A stretch of DNA of 64,000 nucleotides, taken from NCBI RefSeq assembly GCF_900107165.1, contig NZ_FNOY01000005.1, positions 29,169 to 93,168 of the forward strand. Direction: 5' to 3'. Positions within the stretch are counted from its first letter, which is position 1. Each line of letters opens with the position of its first letter. Below are positions 9,743 to 19,302 of the stretch, one piece after another. This stretch comes from Nitrosomonas halophila. Lineage in GTDB: Bacteria; Pseudomonadota; Gammaproteobacteria; Burkholderiales; Nitrosomonadaceae. Position numbers and translations under genes: made by a program. A model generated the notes under the pieces. The model ran no database searches. It worked only from the letters and a program-made list of their open reading frames with translations, and had not been told where the DNA came from.

Positions 9743-9907
9743 TCACTCCTTCCAGTCCATCCTTTTCCATGGCTGGCAGTCATTCCCTGAACGTTTAGTT
9801 GAAAAAACATGGTCAACCCTTCGATGAAACTTTGGATAGCCAGGAAAGGAAAATTCCCAATAGCCAATAACTTCAGAATCATCCAGCAGTAGCCTTGGGT
9901 TTCTCCA
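9743..9907 (-). pseudogene. unrecognised open remnant between the DUF433 fragment and hicB
   Basis: A 54-codon stretch without stops reads into the hicB leader and contains the coherent-looking segments EVIGYWEFSFPGYPKF and MDWKE before its TGA. No ATG or GTG start is visible in this frame, so it may be the 3' end of a broken gene. Its family is not recognised. Confidence 0.25.
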
Positions 9908-9911
9908 TCAT

Positions 9912-10079
9912 TCACAAATCTGCCGGAATCAGGTATGGGTAACTTTCAAGCATCCGTACTTCATCCCAACCATAAACGAACAGACCAAGAATAAACTCAT
10001 CTTCAATACGGGTTCCACGTATACGCAGCTTGCTAAACAACGTATCCGGATCCGAAACGATGCGATCTTGCCAGTTCAT
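9912..10079 (-). pseudogene. truncated DUF433-family protein (possible orphan antitoxin fragment)
   Basis: The 55-codon frame starting ATG at 10079 after AGGA encodes MNWQDRIVSDPDTL, then RIRGTRIEDEFILGL and YGWDEVRMLESYP, the signature of DUF433 proteins. These usually pair with a DUF5615 PIN-like toxin. Family members normally run about 20 residues further; here a TGA comes directly after PYLIPADL, and no DUF5615 partner is seen. It lies 28 bases after the cas7c stop. It is probably a leftover of an older toxin-antitoxin insertion. Confidence 0.55.
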
Positions 10080-10107
10080 ACCGATACATCCTGAAAATGC
10101 TAGAAAC

Positions 10108-11010
10108 TCAAAATCCAGCAATTATTTCTGGCTCCAATCCAGGTAAGGAATTGATCTCATAACCTCCATCTGGATTTACTGTAAGAGAGCTGTGAACCTT
10201 AGCAGAAGAATATTGCCCTGATTTGCAATTATGTTTCCACCAAATGAAATTTAATATTTGCATACTCCCTGCTGGACGTGCACTTGATTCATCGTTTTCA
10301 AATAATTTAGGCAATATCTTTTTAATAACCAATGCATCTTCGTCGCTGAATCCAGTTTTTTCGGCAAGCTGTGGATTCATACTACCGAAAAAGACATAGA
10401 CACCATGATCTACGCGATGCTTCATTCCCATTGTATCGGAACCACGTTTACTACCGTCGCCTTCGCCACTTACACTCTTGGTAATTTGAGTGCTGGTGAT
10501 GTCAATAGGCTCCAGGCTAAATGCAGATTGCACAGTCACGGGTCCACGGATTCCAATTGAAATTCCGGTATCACCTTCTCCGTCGCTGCCATCCTCTTTC
10601 TTTTTGCCTTTCTTTTTGGAAAGTGCGAAAAGTTGCCCGAAAGTACGAACATCAATCCACTCCGAACAAGTAAGATTGACGGTTTCGCCCGCTCCTAATG
10701 TTTTTCCAATGGAATTGAAGAATTTCTCAGCTCTGTCGCGCAGGCTTGTTGCACCATCAACTTTCCGGTCATCGGATTGAACAAACACAGCCTGGCCTTT
10801 TGCCTCTGCTTTTCCTTCTTTTCCACCTAGTTTTACGAATCGTTCAACCAAACGGTCACGAATTTTCCGCTTGATGCAGACATCGGTAATCTCCCCAAAG
10901 TTCTCATAACTGGTGCGTGGACGGTTACTGTTAAGCGGATCACCATTCGGATTTGCATTTTTAACGCGGAGAATTACGGCGAAATCGATCTTATTTTGCA
11001 GCGTATTCAT
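10108..11010 (-). CDS. cas7c: Cascade backbone protein Cas7c (Csd2)
   Basis: The 300-residue protein matches Cas7/Csd2 in length and in the N-terminal RRM-like strand DFAVILRVKNANPNGDPL. It also has the downstream segments DVCIKRKIRDRL and MGMKHRVDHGVYVFFG. Several copies form the backbone that holds the crRNA spacer. The start has an excellent AAGGAGATCACAAT leader, 21 bases after cas8c. Between it and cas4 sits about 820 bases of inserted toxin-antitoxin material. Confidence 0.95.
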   Translation of the reverse strand: MNTLQNKIDFAVILRVKNANPNGDPLNSNRPRTSYENFGEITDVCIKRKIRDRLVERFVKLGGKEGKAEAKGQAVFVQSDDRKVDGATSLRDRAEKFFNSIGKTLGAGETVNLTCSEWIDVRTFGQLFALSKKKGKKKEDGSDGEGDTGISIGIRGPVTVQSAFSLEPIDITSTQITKSVSGEGDGSKRGSDTMGMKHRVDHGVYVFFGSMNPQLAEKTGFSDEDALVIKKILPKLFENDESSARPAGSMQILNFIWWKHNCKSGQYSSAKVHSSLTVNPDGGYEINSLPGLEPEIIAGF

Positions 11011-11031
11011 ATTGTGATCTCCTTGGGTCAG

Positions 11032-11451
11032 TTAGTTGTCATTATTGATGCTATCGTTATCAGATGCAGAACCATCTGTTTTGTCTTGTTTTGGTAGGTT
11101 TAGCAATAAGCGCTGACAGTGGTAGCCCAGTAGGAATTCACCGGAAAGTTTTCGATCACTCACAAATTCATCCCTTTCAAAATTTGCGACGACCTCATCG
11201 AGTAGCATTTCCATATTATGCAAAAAAGCAGGACTTTTTGCCCGTAGGCGTGTTCTGTAAGGCGTAAGTGCGAGCTCTATAGTTCGCCACGTACTGTTGG
11301 GCCGATCTGCAAATCGTTGCATCAGCTTGGCGGCAGTCGTGTCGCGCTTCTCACCGCTAACATATAACGCTCGATCTTCAATATGCTCTGCAATGGACAA
11401 TAGTCGTCCATAAAGATAATCCCTTGATGTTCTGTCGTTTTCCAATACCAT
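11032..11451 (-). CDS. cas11c: internal small subunit Cas11c (alternative start inside cas8c)
   Basis: In type I-C systems a small subunit is known to be made from an internal start within cas8c, in frame with its C-terminus. Here the in-frame ATG at 11451 (Met490 of Cas8c) follows AAAGGGGATATCAA, a strong ribosome-binding site where none is otherwise needed. It would yield a 139-residue, mostly helical protein starting MVLENDRTSRDYLYG. The placement is inferred from the internal ribosome-binding site and family knowledge. Confidence 0.6.
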   Translation of the reverse strand: MVLENDRTSRDYLYGRLLSIAEHIEDRALYVSGEKRDTTAAKLMQRFADRPNSTWRTIELALTPYRTRLRAKSPAFLHNMEMLLDEVVANFERDEFVSDRKLSGEFLLGYHCQRLLLNLPKQDKTDGSASDNDSINNDN

Positions 11452-12918
11452 TTGATATCCCCTTTTTTTGCAAGAACCTTTAAACAGGGCACAAGCAATG
11501 CCCAGAATTTTTTCCCATTCCCACTGCCTTCCATTTTTATCTTTTTCAAAGGAAACACGATTGCTGGTTCTGCGGATAACCGATTCAACCAAATCTCGTG
11601 GCAGCGCTTGCCCATCAATGATGCAGGGCAACATCCTCTCCACTGTAGCTTTGCGCAAACTATCGTCGAGACGGCGACCGTAAGCAGCTTCGGCAATGTC
11701 CCGCGGAGCAGGTGCACCGATGAACTTTGAATCTTTGCCAAAGTTTTGCGGCCATGCGTATTGTTCATGCCAATTTTTAACACGATTCAAGAAATCAGAG
11801 CTTTTCAGTTCACGGTAAAATGTAATCGCCATTCGCCCTGGTGTGGCTGAATCCAAACCCATGACGACAATATCATCCGTGGGATTCAACTTAGCGCTAT
11901 AACCTGCAATCGCTTTACGCAAACGAATCGCAAAGGCTTGACCTATGTCGCCGACATCCGGTTGTTCAATTTCTGCAGCTTCGTGAGCAGAGCCTTCAAT
12001 ACCGAGTATGAGTGATAGAGAATCCTTGAAGGGATCGGGTACCGGCTTTCCTGCAATCGACCAAGTCACGATTACCAAATCGCCACTACGATATGCTTGC
12101 CGCCCAATCAACCAGCGCAACGCATTATGCGCTTTCAGGCTGACTTCGTAGCCTACACTGCAAGTTTGCTTTTCATAATCTTTCTTAGTATCAGTAAATC
12201 TTCCTTTGAAGGTGTAACCATTAAAATCATTTGCAGAAATTAGTTTTGCGCCATCATCTGATCCTCGAAGAAATCTTGGATGATTCTGGCATAAACGTGT
12301 AAATTCCCCGGTTATCATGCAAAAACCAGTTTTACTATTTTGCGATCGATCAAAAGCTATCCATGCCATAATCAAATCGCTATCTTCCCAAGTGCCGGAA
12401 ACAGGGTTTCCCGCATATTCCACTCGCCAACGCACAAATACTTTTGAATCGCTGACTTTTGTCTTCTTACCTTTGGCATCTTCAGTTGTTATAGGGAAAA
12501 TTTGCTCGTTGCATAGATCTTTCCAAAGTCGCTTACTTCTTATATATGCCAAGATGGCTGATATTTTTGGGTGCGTATTTTCAGATCTACACCATTTCGC
12601 TAATTGTTGTTCGTATTCCTCAAATCTTTCTGAACTTATTTCTGGATAATCAGCGGCGCAGTAACTTATCTCCTCACAAAGGGGATGCGGCGCAGCTCCA
12701 GCAGTTCTGCCTGCGGAGGATTCTGTGACGGGAATAAGTGTTGAAGCTTCCGTTCTACCAAGTGTTCTTGCTCGGCGGAAACTCCCTCGTTCGTCAATGA
12801 TGATTTCAACATGGGCTCTTTTTACTAAATGAGATAAAGGCCAAAGCTTCTCGGCTGGCACATCCATTGTGCTCTCACACTGCTCATAGGTCTCATAGAG
12901 TTTCTGAATCCAGCTCAT
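11032..12918 (-). CDS. cas8c: Cascade large subunit Cas8c (Csd1)
   Basis: This 628-residue protein is the expected size for Csd1 and sits between cas5c and cas7c. The N-terminus MSWIQKLYETYEQC and the central FSGACAGC-free, Gly-rich surveillance region are divergent. Family-like segments include TGEFTRLCQNHPRF and the C-terminal YLYGRLLSIAEHIE. It should recognise the PAM and, with Cas5c and Cas7c, load the target. It begins one base after the cas5c stop. Its C-terminal part can also be made separately as Cas11c. Confidence 0.93.
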   Translation of the reverse strand: MSWIQKLYETYEQCESTMDVPAEKLWPLSHLVKRAHVEIIIDERGSFRRARTLGRTEASTLIPVTESSAGRTAGAAPHPLCEEISYCAADYPEISSERFEEYEQQLAKWCRSENTHPKISAILAYIRSKRLWKDLCNEQIFPITTEDAKGKKTKVSDSKVFVRWRVEYAGNPVSGTWEDSDLIMAWIAFDRSQNSKTGFCMITGEFTRLCQNHPRFLRGSDDGAKLISANDFNGYTFKGRFTDTKKDYEKQTCSVGYEVSLKAHNALRWLIGRQAYRSGDLVIVTWSIAGKPVPDPFKDSLSLILGIEGSAHEAAEIEQPDVGDIGQAFAIRLRKAIAGYSAKLNPTDDIVVMGLDSATPGRMAITFYRELKSSDFLNRVKNWHEQYAWPQNFGKDSKFIGAPAPRDIAEAAYGRRLDDSLRKATVERMLPCIIDGQALPRDLVESVIRRTSNRVSFEKDKNGRQWEWEKILGIACALFKGSCKKRGYQMVLENDRTSRDYLYGRLLSIAEHIEDRALYVSGEKRDTTAAKLMQRFADRPNSTWRTIELALTPYRTRLRAKSPAFLHNMEMLLDEVVANFERDEFVSDRKLSGEFLLGYHCQRLLLNLPKQDKTDGSASDNDSINNDN

Positions 12919-12919
12919 A

Positions 12920-13636
12920 TCAAACCTCTAGCCGGGCTATTTCAGTTTCAACGTCGAGCAGATTGCGATCTTTTGAGAACGTTTTTTTGCTCATATCGCG
13001 AACGAATTTTTTCACCGAGCAATCTTGTGGGCGCTCAAACACGATTTTCCCATTGATCATCGTTGGGCGGGTAAATCGGGCATGAAGTCTGTCCTCACCG
13101 ATTTCATCCGGGTAGTCAAAACCGTGAAACATCAAGCCAAAAGCTATCTCGCCTTCACCCTCGTAAGGGCTGGTTCCTGAACCGAATTTGCATGGTTCGA
13201 CATACCCTTGGCAATCTCGCGTTCCTAGAAAAATATCCTGCCGCCCGCCACGATCCAACATGCGTTTGGCGACAATGTGATGTTTGGCTTCATTCTGATC
13301 ATCAGCCAATTCAGGGCGATACTCATTCCACTCAAAATGCGCACGCACCTGATATTCCACATCAGCCAGAAAAGTGTAAATAGCCAAAGTGTTTCCTCCG
13401 CTCATCTGTAAAGGTTTGGTTCCTTTTGTTTGCGTGCGGATTCGCTTCATTACCCGCACTTCATCAATGACCCAGATAAATGTTGGCTTCCAGTAAATGG
13501 ACTTGGCAATGCCTTTAAGCGCCTCGTAGGTGGGAACTTGATAAGAACATTTCTCACCACCGATACGGGTCAGTGGATCGGTAAACAGGGCATGCCGTCC
13601 CCAGACTTTAAATTCAACGCTGTTTCGTTCAAGCAT
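12920..13636 (-). CDS. cas5c: crRNA-processing protein Cas5c (Cas5d)
   Basis: This 238-residue protein has the Cas5d N-terminus (VEFKVWGRHALFTDP) and the catalytic-type residues of type I-C crRNA processing. Those are Tyr48 in AKSIYWKPTF and Lys118-His119 in EAKHHIVAKR, matching the Tyr-Lys-His set known for the family. It replaces Cas6, which is absent here, by cutting pre-crRNA in the repeat and holding the 5' handle. It overlaps the cas3 end by eight bases. Confidence 0.95.
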   Translation of the reverse strand: MLERNSVEFKVWGRHALFTDPLTRIGGEKCSYQVPTYEALKGIAKSIYWKPTFIWVIDEVRVMKRIRTQTKGTKPLQMSGGNTLAIYTFLADVEYQVRAHFEWNEYRPELADDQNEAKHHIVAKRMLDRGGRQDIFLGTRDCQGYVEPCKFGSGTSPYEGEGEIAFGLMFHGFDYPDEIGEDRLHARFTRPTMINGKIVFERPQDCSVKKFVRDMSKKTFSKDRNLLDVETEIARLEV

Positions 13637-16082
13637 TCAGTACCTCCATATTTCTCACGGGTGTTTCACTTAGGCCATACTCATCACTGTAATAACGGTA
13701 ATCAAGATACAGAATGCCCGTTCCTTCTTGTATTTCTTTGACAGCATTTTCTTTCTCTAATCGTTCTAAAACATTTGGGAATATGTTGACGGTAAATTGC
13801 TGCGCACGGCGTAGCATGTCGAACTCTTTGTCAGGTAGATAGGCTGCGCAAAGATCAGCGACGATAGCTTGTCCCTCCTTGCCATGCTGGACAATGACGC
13901 CGCGCGTCGGCGCATCAATAGCCCTGAAAGCTTTTGCTGCTGACATAAAAGATTGGCGCAGGTAGATATTGGGCGCTTGACCTGCTCGCTTATTATGCTC
14001 AGATACCGCCACTGAATTGCTGGATAGCAAGTTAAGCAGGGTGTCGTCGTGCCCGATGGATTTGGCTGAAAGCGGATAATCCATTTCATTCTGCCGATCA
14101 AAAAAGTAGTACATGTAATAACGCTTCATTGCTTCAAGACCAATTCGGTCATTACCAAATAGCGTTGGATCGCCCTCATATTCGTCCAGTACGCGTTCGG
14201 TCTTCTCTCGTCCAACACGAATATCTTCCAGCAAGTCTAAATTTTCATCTTTTGGGTTGATAACCTGAACATACCCCATTTCTGTGCGACCATTCCGATT
14301 GCATCGCCCTGCTGCTTGGGCGATTGAATCCAATCCCGCCGTATAGCGAATGACCGCACTGAAATCGACATCTACCCCGGCTTCGATTAGTTGAGTGCTA
14401 CAGCAAAGTGTAGGTAATTTTTTCTCTAGCCTATCTCGAATCTCACTCAGAATTGCTCTTCGATGTGCCGGGCACATGTTTGTGCTCAGATGGTAAACCG
14501 GCATGCTATTGACCTCTTTGCACAAACGGTACAGGGTTTGCGCAGCATTTTTGGTATTAACGATTACCAAGCAACTTCCTGTGCGATGCGCCTCTCCCAA
14601 AGCAAGTGTCGCAATTTCATCATTCGACCAACCTCCGGGTTTTCTGCGGTTAATTACTTCGACTCGCTTCAGATCATCGAACAGTCTTTTTATATCCGGC
14701 ATCAGTTCATTACCCGCTGGTATTCTGAGCGCGCCTTTCTTCGATTCGACCTGATGAAGAAGTGGCTGAGTAGCAGTACACAAGACGACCGTGCTTCCGC
14801 ACTGTTCAACCAAGAAATTGATGGCGTTATTAAACAGATGAACGCAGTTTATTGGCAGCGTTTGAATTTCATCGAATATTAGTACGGCATTCGCTAATTG
14901 ATGCATCCGCCGTGCGCCGCGCGTTCCAGCACCAAAGAGCGCCTCCAAGAGTTGCACACTTGTGGTATAGACAACCGGCGCATCCCAGTTTTCAGCCAGA
15001 ATTTTCCCGCGCCAACTTTGTTCTTCTGGGGTGAGGTTAGAATGGTGTTCGAGAACCACGCTGCTTGGTTTTGTTCCTTTGGGTTCCAAAATACTCCTTG
15101 CGACTTCAGCATTCTGGTCAATGATGGAAGTAAACGGGATGACATAAATCACTCGATCCATCTTGTGTTTCTTCGCGTGATGCAATGCAAAACGCAGACT
15201 GGCAAGAGTCTTGCCTCCGCCCGTTGGAACGGTCAGGGTATAAATTCCTTTATCGCGGGATGCGGCATTATGGCAATGACTGGAAATATCGCAACGGAGA
15301 GGATCAATTGGCTTGCTAGGCTTCAGTTCTGCAAGGTACTTTTCTATCCGATCACACAAGATATACCATTCCGAATACAGACCATGCATTCTTAACTTTG
15401 CTGCTTTGGGATTCTCGGAATCGGCGGAATCAATGCGATCAGCATCAATTAAACAGCTGAATAGAAATCGAACCAATAAACCAATCTGCAATTGAGCCAC
15501 TACACTTTTATCATCCTTGATTGGTGCCGCCTGTACAATCTTTGCGAGGGCTATTCGCATCGCCTGGAGTATGTTCGGGTTACTGACGAGCTTTTTAGCG
15601 CGAGAAAGGATTGAAACATCCGCTTTGGCTAGCACTTCTTGTAGGTGAGTACGTTCGTTGCTCTTCCTCATTCGCTTTCCGTATACATTTTCGCCAAGGC
15701 TGTTCGTATCAGACGACAGGCAATCAATCGCACCTGAATGATGGGATGCAATACATAATGACAAGATTTGACCGACGATTGCTCCTAATTCCCCTTGCTT
15801 TGATAACTCACGCCAAACAAGCTGAGCACCTGCTGTCGAGTGATCTATCTTTCCTTTTTTGCCTTGTGAATCAACATAATCATCTTCATCTTCGTTAATA
15901 AGCCCGATAGCTGACTGAATATAGGTTTGGAATTCATCACTATATTTGCCCAAATCATGTAACAACCCAATTAACTCTCCCTGTTCATCCAAACTTATTT
16001 TGGCGGCAAACCTTTTGGCTTTATCAGCCACGCCTATTAAATGTTGTTCCAGCGTATGATTTTTATGCGCTATATATGCCAT
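13629..16082 (-). CDS. cas3: Cas3 nuclease-helicase
   Basis: The 817-residue protein carries an N-terminal HD nuclease (His42-Asp43 in LLHDLGK, His81, His114-His115) followed by an SF2 helicase. The helicase shows Walker A TGGGKT at 287-292, a DEIQ box at 404-407, and TAT motif III near 436. It degrades DNA bound by Cascade. The start at 16082 follows GGAGACAAT. It is the first cas gene, transcribed toward the array. No residue of the HD or helicase motifs is missing, so interference looks intact. Confidence 0.96.
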   Translation of the reverse strand: MAYIAHKNHTLEQHLIGVADKAKRFAAKISLDEQGELIGLLHDLGKYSDEFQTYIQSAIGLINEDEDDYVDSQGKKGKIDHSTAGAQLVWRELSKQGELGAIVGQILSLCIASHHSGAIDCLSSDTNSLGENVYGKRMRKSNERTHLQEVLAKADVSILSRAKKLVSNPNILQAMRIALAKIVQAAPIKDDKSVVAQLQIGLLVRFLFSCLIDADRIDSADSENPKAAKLRMHGLYSEWYILCDRIEKYLAELKPSKPIDPLRCDISSHCHNAASRDKGIYTLTVPTGGGKTLASLRFALHHAKKHKMDRVIYVIPFTSIIDQNAEVARSILEPKGTKPSSVVLEHHSNLTPEEQSWRGKILAENWDAPVVYTTSVQLLEALFGAGTRGARRMHQLANAVLIFDEIQTLPINCVHLFNNAINFLVEQCGSTVVLCTATQPLLHQVESKKGALRIPAGNELMPDIKRLFDDLKRVEVINRRKPGGWSNDEIATLALGEAHRTGSCLVIVNTKNAAQTLYRLCKEVNSMPVYHLSTNMCPAHRRAILSEIRDRLEKKLPTLCCSTQLIEAGVDVDFSAVIRYTAGLDSIAQAAGRCNRNGRTEMGYVQVINPKDENLDLLEDIRVGREKTERVLDEYEGDPTLFGNDRIGLEAMKRYYMYYFFDRQNEMDYPLSAKSIGHDDTLLNLLSSNSVAVSEHNKRAGQAPNIYLRQSFMSAAKAFRAIDAPTRGVIVQHGKEGQAIVADLCAAYLPDKEFDMLRRAQQFTVNIFPNVLERLEKENAVKEIQEGTGILYLDYRYYSDEYGLSETPVRNMEVLNA

Positions 16083-16115
16083 ATTGTCTCCATATCAACC
16101 TTATAGCTCATTACT

Positions 16116-16370
16116 TCAAGTAATTAACCACACGCCCAAAAGATCAGAACCTGATCCAGCAATATTTCTCCAGTGCTGCACATAACTGTTTGATGACTTC
16201 CTGCCAGTGCTGAATAAGAACCCGCACGGTTCAACATTCGCTTCTTCAATCATTTGCTTGCTCATGGCGGTCGAGCACTTGAATCTTTTCTCAAGCTGCC
16301 ATCTTGTAACGGGAGAGTGTGTGGAGAAGAATATTTGCTGTAATTGGTAACTGCACTGCAGGCGATCCAT
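16116..16370 (-). pseudogene. truncated WYL-family HTH regulator upstream of cas3
   Basis: The 84-codon frame begins MDRLQCSYQLQQIFFSTHSP and continues VTRWQLEKRFKCSTAMSKQM. This resembles the N-terminal helix-turn-helix of WYL-domain regulators that often accompany type I-C loci. After about residue 50 the similarity ends and the WYL domain (about 250 residues) is absent. There is no Shine-Dalgarno sequence. It lies 33 bases before cas3 on the same strand. The most likely reading is a decayed cas regulator. Confidence 0.5.
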
Positions 16371-16708
16371 TTTGATTATGCCGTTTGTCTCCTATCATTC
16401 CAGCATAACCAGTTCTGGATCAAAATAAGCGTGACACCGGGTTTTATCCTTTAATTCGCGATCAATAGTGCGCAAGCGCACCCCTTCCCTTCGCCAACTG
16501 CCAGCGCCGTCTTTGCGCACGTAGCCCGGGTGCACTTGTGCACCGGCTTGCTGATGATAGCCAGGTGTATTTGACAGTGCGGCCATACAGGAATTTGAAC
16601 GAATCTGATCATGCCGTGGTACGCGAATGCATCCTGTGTGTGCCGAGCCGGTAGCATAGTGCCGGCTGGCGCCACCTCGTATCTCCCCACAGTGGGGGAC
16701 AGGACAAA
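16371..16708. other. gene-free spacer between the cas locus and the sucrose genes
   Basis: No gene is recognised. It holds a copy of the dispersed short palindrome (16521-16547) and a related half-copy near 16468-16483 (GTGCGCAAGCGCACCCC). Confidence 0.4.
16521..16547. repeat. short dispersed palindromic element
   Basis: It contains GGGTGCACTTGTGCACCGGC, related to the copy at 251-270. Confidence 0.5.
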
Positions 16709-19087
16709 CTATACGTCTTTTGTCAGTTTGTTTGCCAGCGGCCGGAACTGAAGATGGTAGAACATGTTGAGGTAACGATCCATTTCCTCACGATCGAACC
16801 CGCTGACAAATTTCCAGAAGCCGTAAATGCGTGACAGTGTCATCATGCGTTCCGCATACAGCTTCCAGGTGTAGCGGCTGGCTACGCGATCAAGCGCGCC
16901 ATGCGAAATGCGTTCCCATTCCCCGGGGTTTTCCTGGCTGCGTTCGAGGAAATCGGCGATCAGGTCTGCAGATTCGGCACCTTCTGTCGGGTCGATGTGA
17001 AAGCCGGAGCGATTATGCTGGATGATTTCCAGCGGCCCGCCATAGCGGGTGGCAAAAGTCGGCAAACCGGATGCCATGGCTTCGATGATCGTCAAGCCGA
17101 ATGCTTCAAACAATGCCGGTTGCACGAATATGCCGCGCTGGTCGGCAATGTGACGGTAGAGCTCACCGGCCAGGTTTTTATCCAGACGCATGCCCAGCCA
17201 GCGCACCTGCTGGTCGAGTCCGAATTCATCCATCAATTGATGCATGCGGTGGATTTGTTCCTGCTCTTCATGGTCGGAAGATTGCTGCGGGTCGATTTTC
17301 CCGCCCACCACGACCAGATTGGCAAGTGAACGCAGCCGTTGCGAAGTGCCATACCACTCCACCAGGCCGGTGATGTTCTTGATCCGGTCCAGGCGCGCCA
17401 TGGTAAAAATCAACGGTTTGTCGGGATCCCGCAATGCGCCCCGCGCCGGAAAGCACGCGTCATCGCCAAAAATCATGGAATCGATTTCCGGGATCAGGCT
17501 GCGCAAGCGCCGGTCCTGGTCGGTGTAGGCGAAATAGACATCGGCATTCGCCCCCGGCGAGACAATATTGAATTTCGGGTCGAACAAATCGATACCATTG
17601 ACCACGCGATAAAGGCCCGGCATGGAAAAGGCCCGGTAACTCTCGTACTGGCCTTCTGCTTCCCGAGTTCCGGCAATTTCCTGATAGGTGCTGGTCACGA
17701 TGAAGTCGGCGGCGTTCATTGCCAGCAAGTCGGCGGTGTATTGGCAGGAAAAATGATATTTTTCCTCATTCTCCTGCCAGTAGAGGTCCGAATGCAGGTA
17801 TTTGGTCTTCTCGAGTGCATGGGCAATATTGCATTGCGTCACACCCAGCCGCTTGCTCAGCAAGGTGGCCACCAGATTGCCATCCGAATAATTGCCAATG
17901 ATCAGATCGGGACGGCCGCCCAATTCGGCCAACGCCTCCCGCTCGACATCCCGCGCGAAATCTTCCAGATGTGGCCAGATTTCGAAGCGCGAAATCCAGT
18001 GAGGAATGATTTCTCCATTGCTCTTGTGAAATGGGACACGCAGAATCCAGGTATTCTCGCAGCCGCTGACTTTTTCCAGGCGCTGGTTGCAGGTGGTATC
18101 GCCAGCATCGGGTATCAAACGGCTGACAATCAATATCTTGGGCTGCACATGCACGCCTTGCAACAGCAGGCGATCGTGCATTTCCTTCTCCAACGCCCGG
18201 ACCTGGTCGAGAATGTATACGACCTGGCCGCCGGTATCCGGCAGGCCAAGCACGTTGTCCTGCCCGAAATAACCATGCGGGGACAGAATCAACAACCGTG
18301 AAATCATCGGTATCCGCGCCAGAAAGGCCTCGAGCGCAGCCGGAGAAGGCGCCTCCAGAATATCCATCAGCATATTCATGGTTTCGCTCACTCTGGCTGC
18401 ATCATGCCCCCAGCCCGGCGCAAACCCGAACCGGTTCATTTCCTGCTCCAGCTCAGACCATGGCGCCGCGCTATCGTGTTTTTCCAGCGTTTCCAGTGCC
18501 TGGCGCAACTGGCCGCGAATGGTATAAGTATCGCGCGAATTGCTAGTGAACATCAGTTGCTGGCCATCAATCGCATGCACCCCGAGGAAATGCAATAACT
18601 TCTCGCCTCCCTTTTCAATCCGGGTGAACATTTCACTGGATAGTTGCCGGTTAAGAAAGATAACGCCCTGTCCAATCGAGCGGGTTTCCTTCAATTTAGG
18701 AAATCCGCGCCCAAATGGATCGAAATCGATTTCCAGCACCGACTCGGCGCATACACCCTTGACAACTGTTTCTTTAAAACGGAGAAATTCGCTGACTGTT
18801 ATTTTTTCCGGATAAAGATAATCCTGATGAATGCGCACGAATACCCATTCGGCGACATCGGGGCGCAGCACAAAATACGCCCAGGGGGAACAGAATACCC
18901 CCTCCTGCAAACGATGCACAAAGTTATAGAGCGCATCCGAGCGGTCAAATGCTTTTTCCATCAGCTGTATTTCGTGCCGCAGATCGGATTGCAATAGCAA
19001 GGTACGGTTCAGTGCAAAATAACGCCGCAACAAGGTGTAGACAACGTCGCGGTTTTGTTGGGTATAGGTGATCAGCGCATCAATCAT
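16709..19087 (-). CDS. sucrose synthase
   Basis: This 792-residue protein is the length of plant-type sucrose synthases. Its N-terminal regulatory region covers about 1-265. The GT4 glycosyltransferase then shows GYFGQDNVLGLPDTGGQ at its N-lobe and the E-x7-E motif FEAFGLTIIEAM followed by ASGLPTFATRYGGPLEI in the C-lobe. The reaction is reversible cleavage of sucrose with a nucleoside diphosphate to NDP-glucose and fructose. AGGAGG precedes the ATG. With sucrose-phosphate synthase and fructokinase upstream on the same strand it forms a sucrose turnover set. Confidence 0.93.
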   Translation of the reverse strand: MIDALITYTQQNRDVVYTLLRRYFALNRTLLLQSDLRHEIQLMEKAFDRSDALYNFVHRLQEGVFCSPWAYFVLRPDVAEWVFVRIHQDYLYPEKITVSEFLRFKETVVKGVCAESVLEIDFDPFGRGFPKLKETRSIGQGVIFLNRQLSSEMFTRIEKGGEKLLHFLGVHAIDGQQLMFTSNSRDTYTIRGQLRQALETLEKHDSAAPWSELEQEMNRFGFAPGWGHDAARVSETMNMLMDILEAPSPAALEAFLARIPMISRLLILSPHGYFGQDNVLGLPDTGGQVVYILDQVRALEKEMHDRLLLQGVHVQPKILIVSRLIPDAGDTTCNQRLEKVSGCENTWILRVPFHKSNGEIIPHWISRFEIWPHLEDFARDVEREALAELGGRPDLIIGNYSDGNLVATLLSKRLGVTQCNIAHALEKTKYLHSDLYWQENEEKYHFSCQYTADLLAMNAADFIVTSTYQEIAGTREAEGQYESYRAFSMPGLYRVVNGIDLFDPKFNIVSPGANADVYFAYTDQDRRLRSLIPEIDSMIFGDDACFPARGALRDPDKPLIFTMARLDRIKNITGLVEWYGTSQRLRSLANLVVVGGKIDPQQSSDHEEQEQIHRMHQLMDEFGLDQQVRWLGMRLDKNLAGELYRHIADQRGIFVQPALFEAFGLTIIEAMASGLPTFATRYGGPLEIIQHNRSGFHIDPTEGAESADLIADFLERSQENPGEWERISHGALDRVASRYTWKLYAERMMTLSRIYGFWKFVSGFDREEMDRYLNMFYHLQFRPLANKLTKDV

Positions 19088-19302
19088 GGTAAGGTCCTCC
19101 TGGTTCTATCACTGGTTATCAAAGTGAAACAGGCTTTTTTCGGTTTGCGCAGGAAGAGACGCCCTGGCGGGCATCCCGAATCAATCAGGCATTCGCCCCG
19201 GGGAACGAAAGAGTGAGACAGCCGTTGCTGCAGCCATCCCTGCCGGCTGATTGCAGGCGCCCAAGCGCAGCGCTCAATTCAGCGCTTCACCGGCGCAACC
19301 CA

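Noticed and set aside
17339..18301. 320-codon plus-strand frame inside sucrose synthase
   Set aside because: It lies fully inside a gene with strong family motifs on the other strand.
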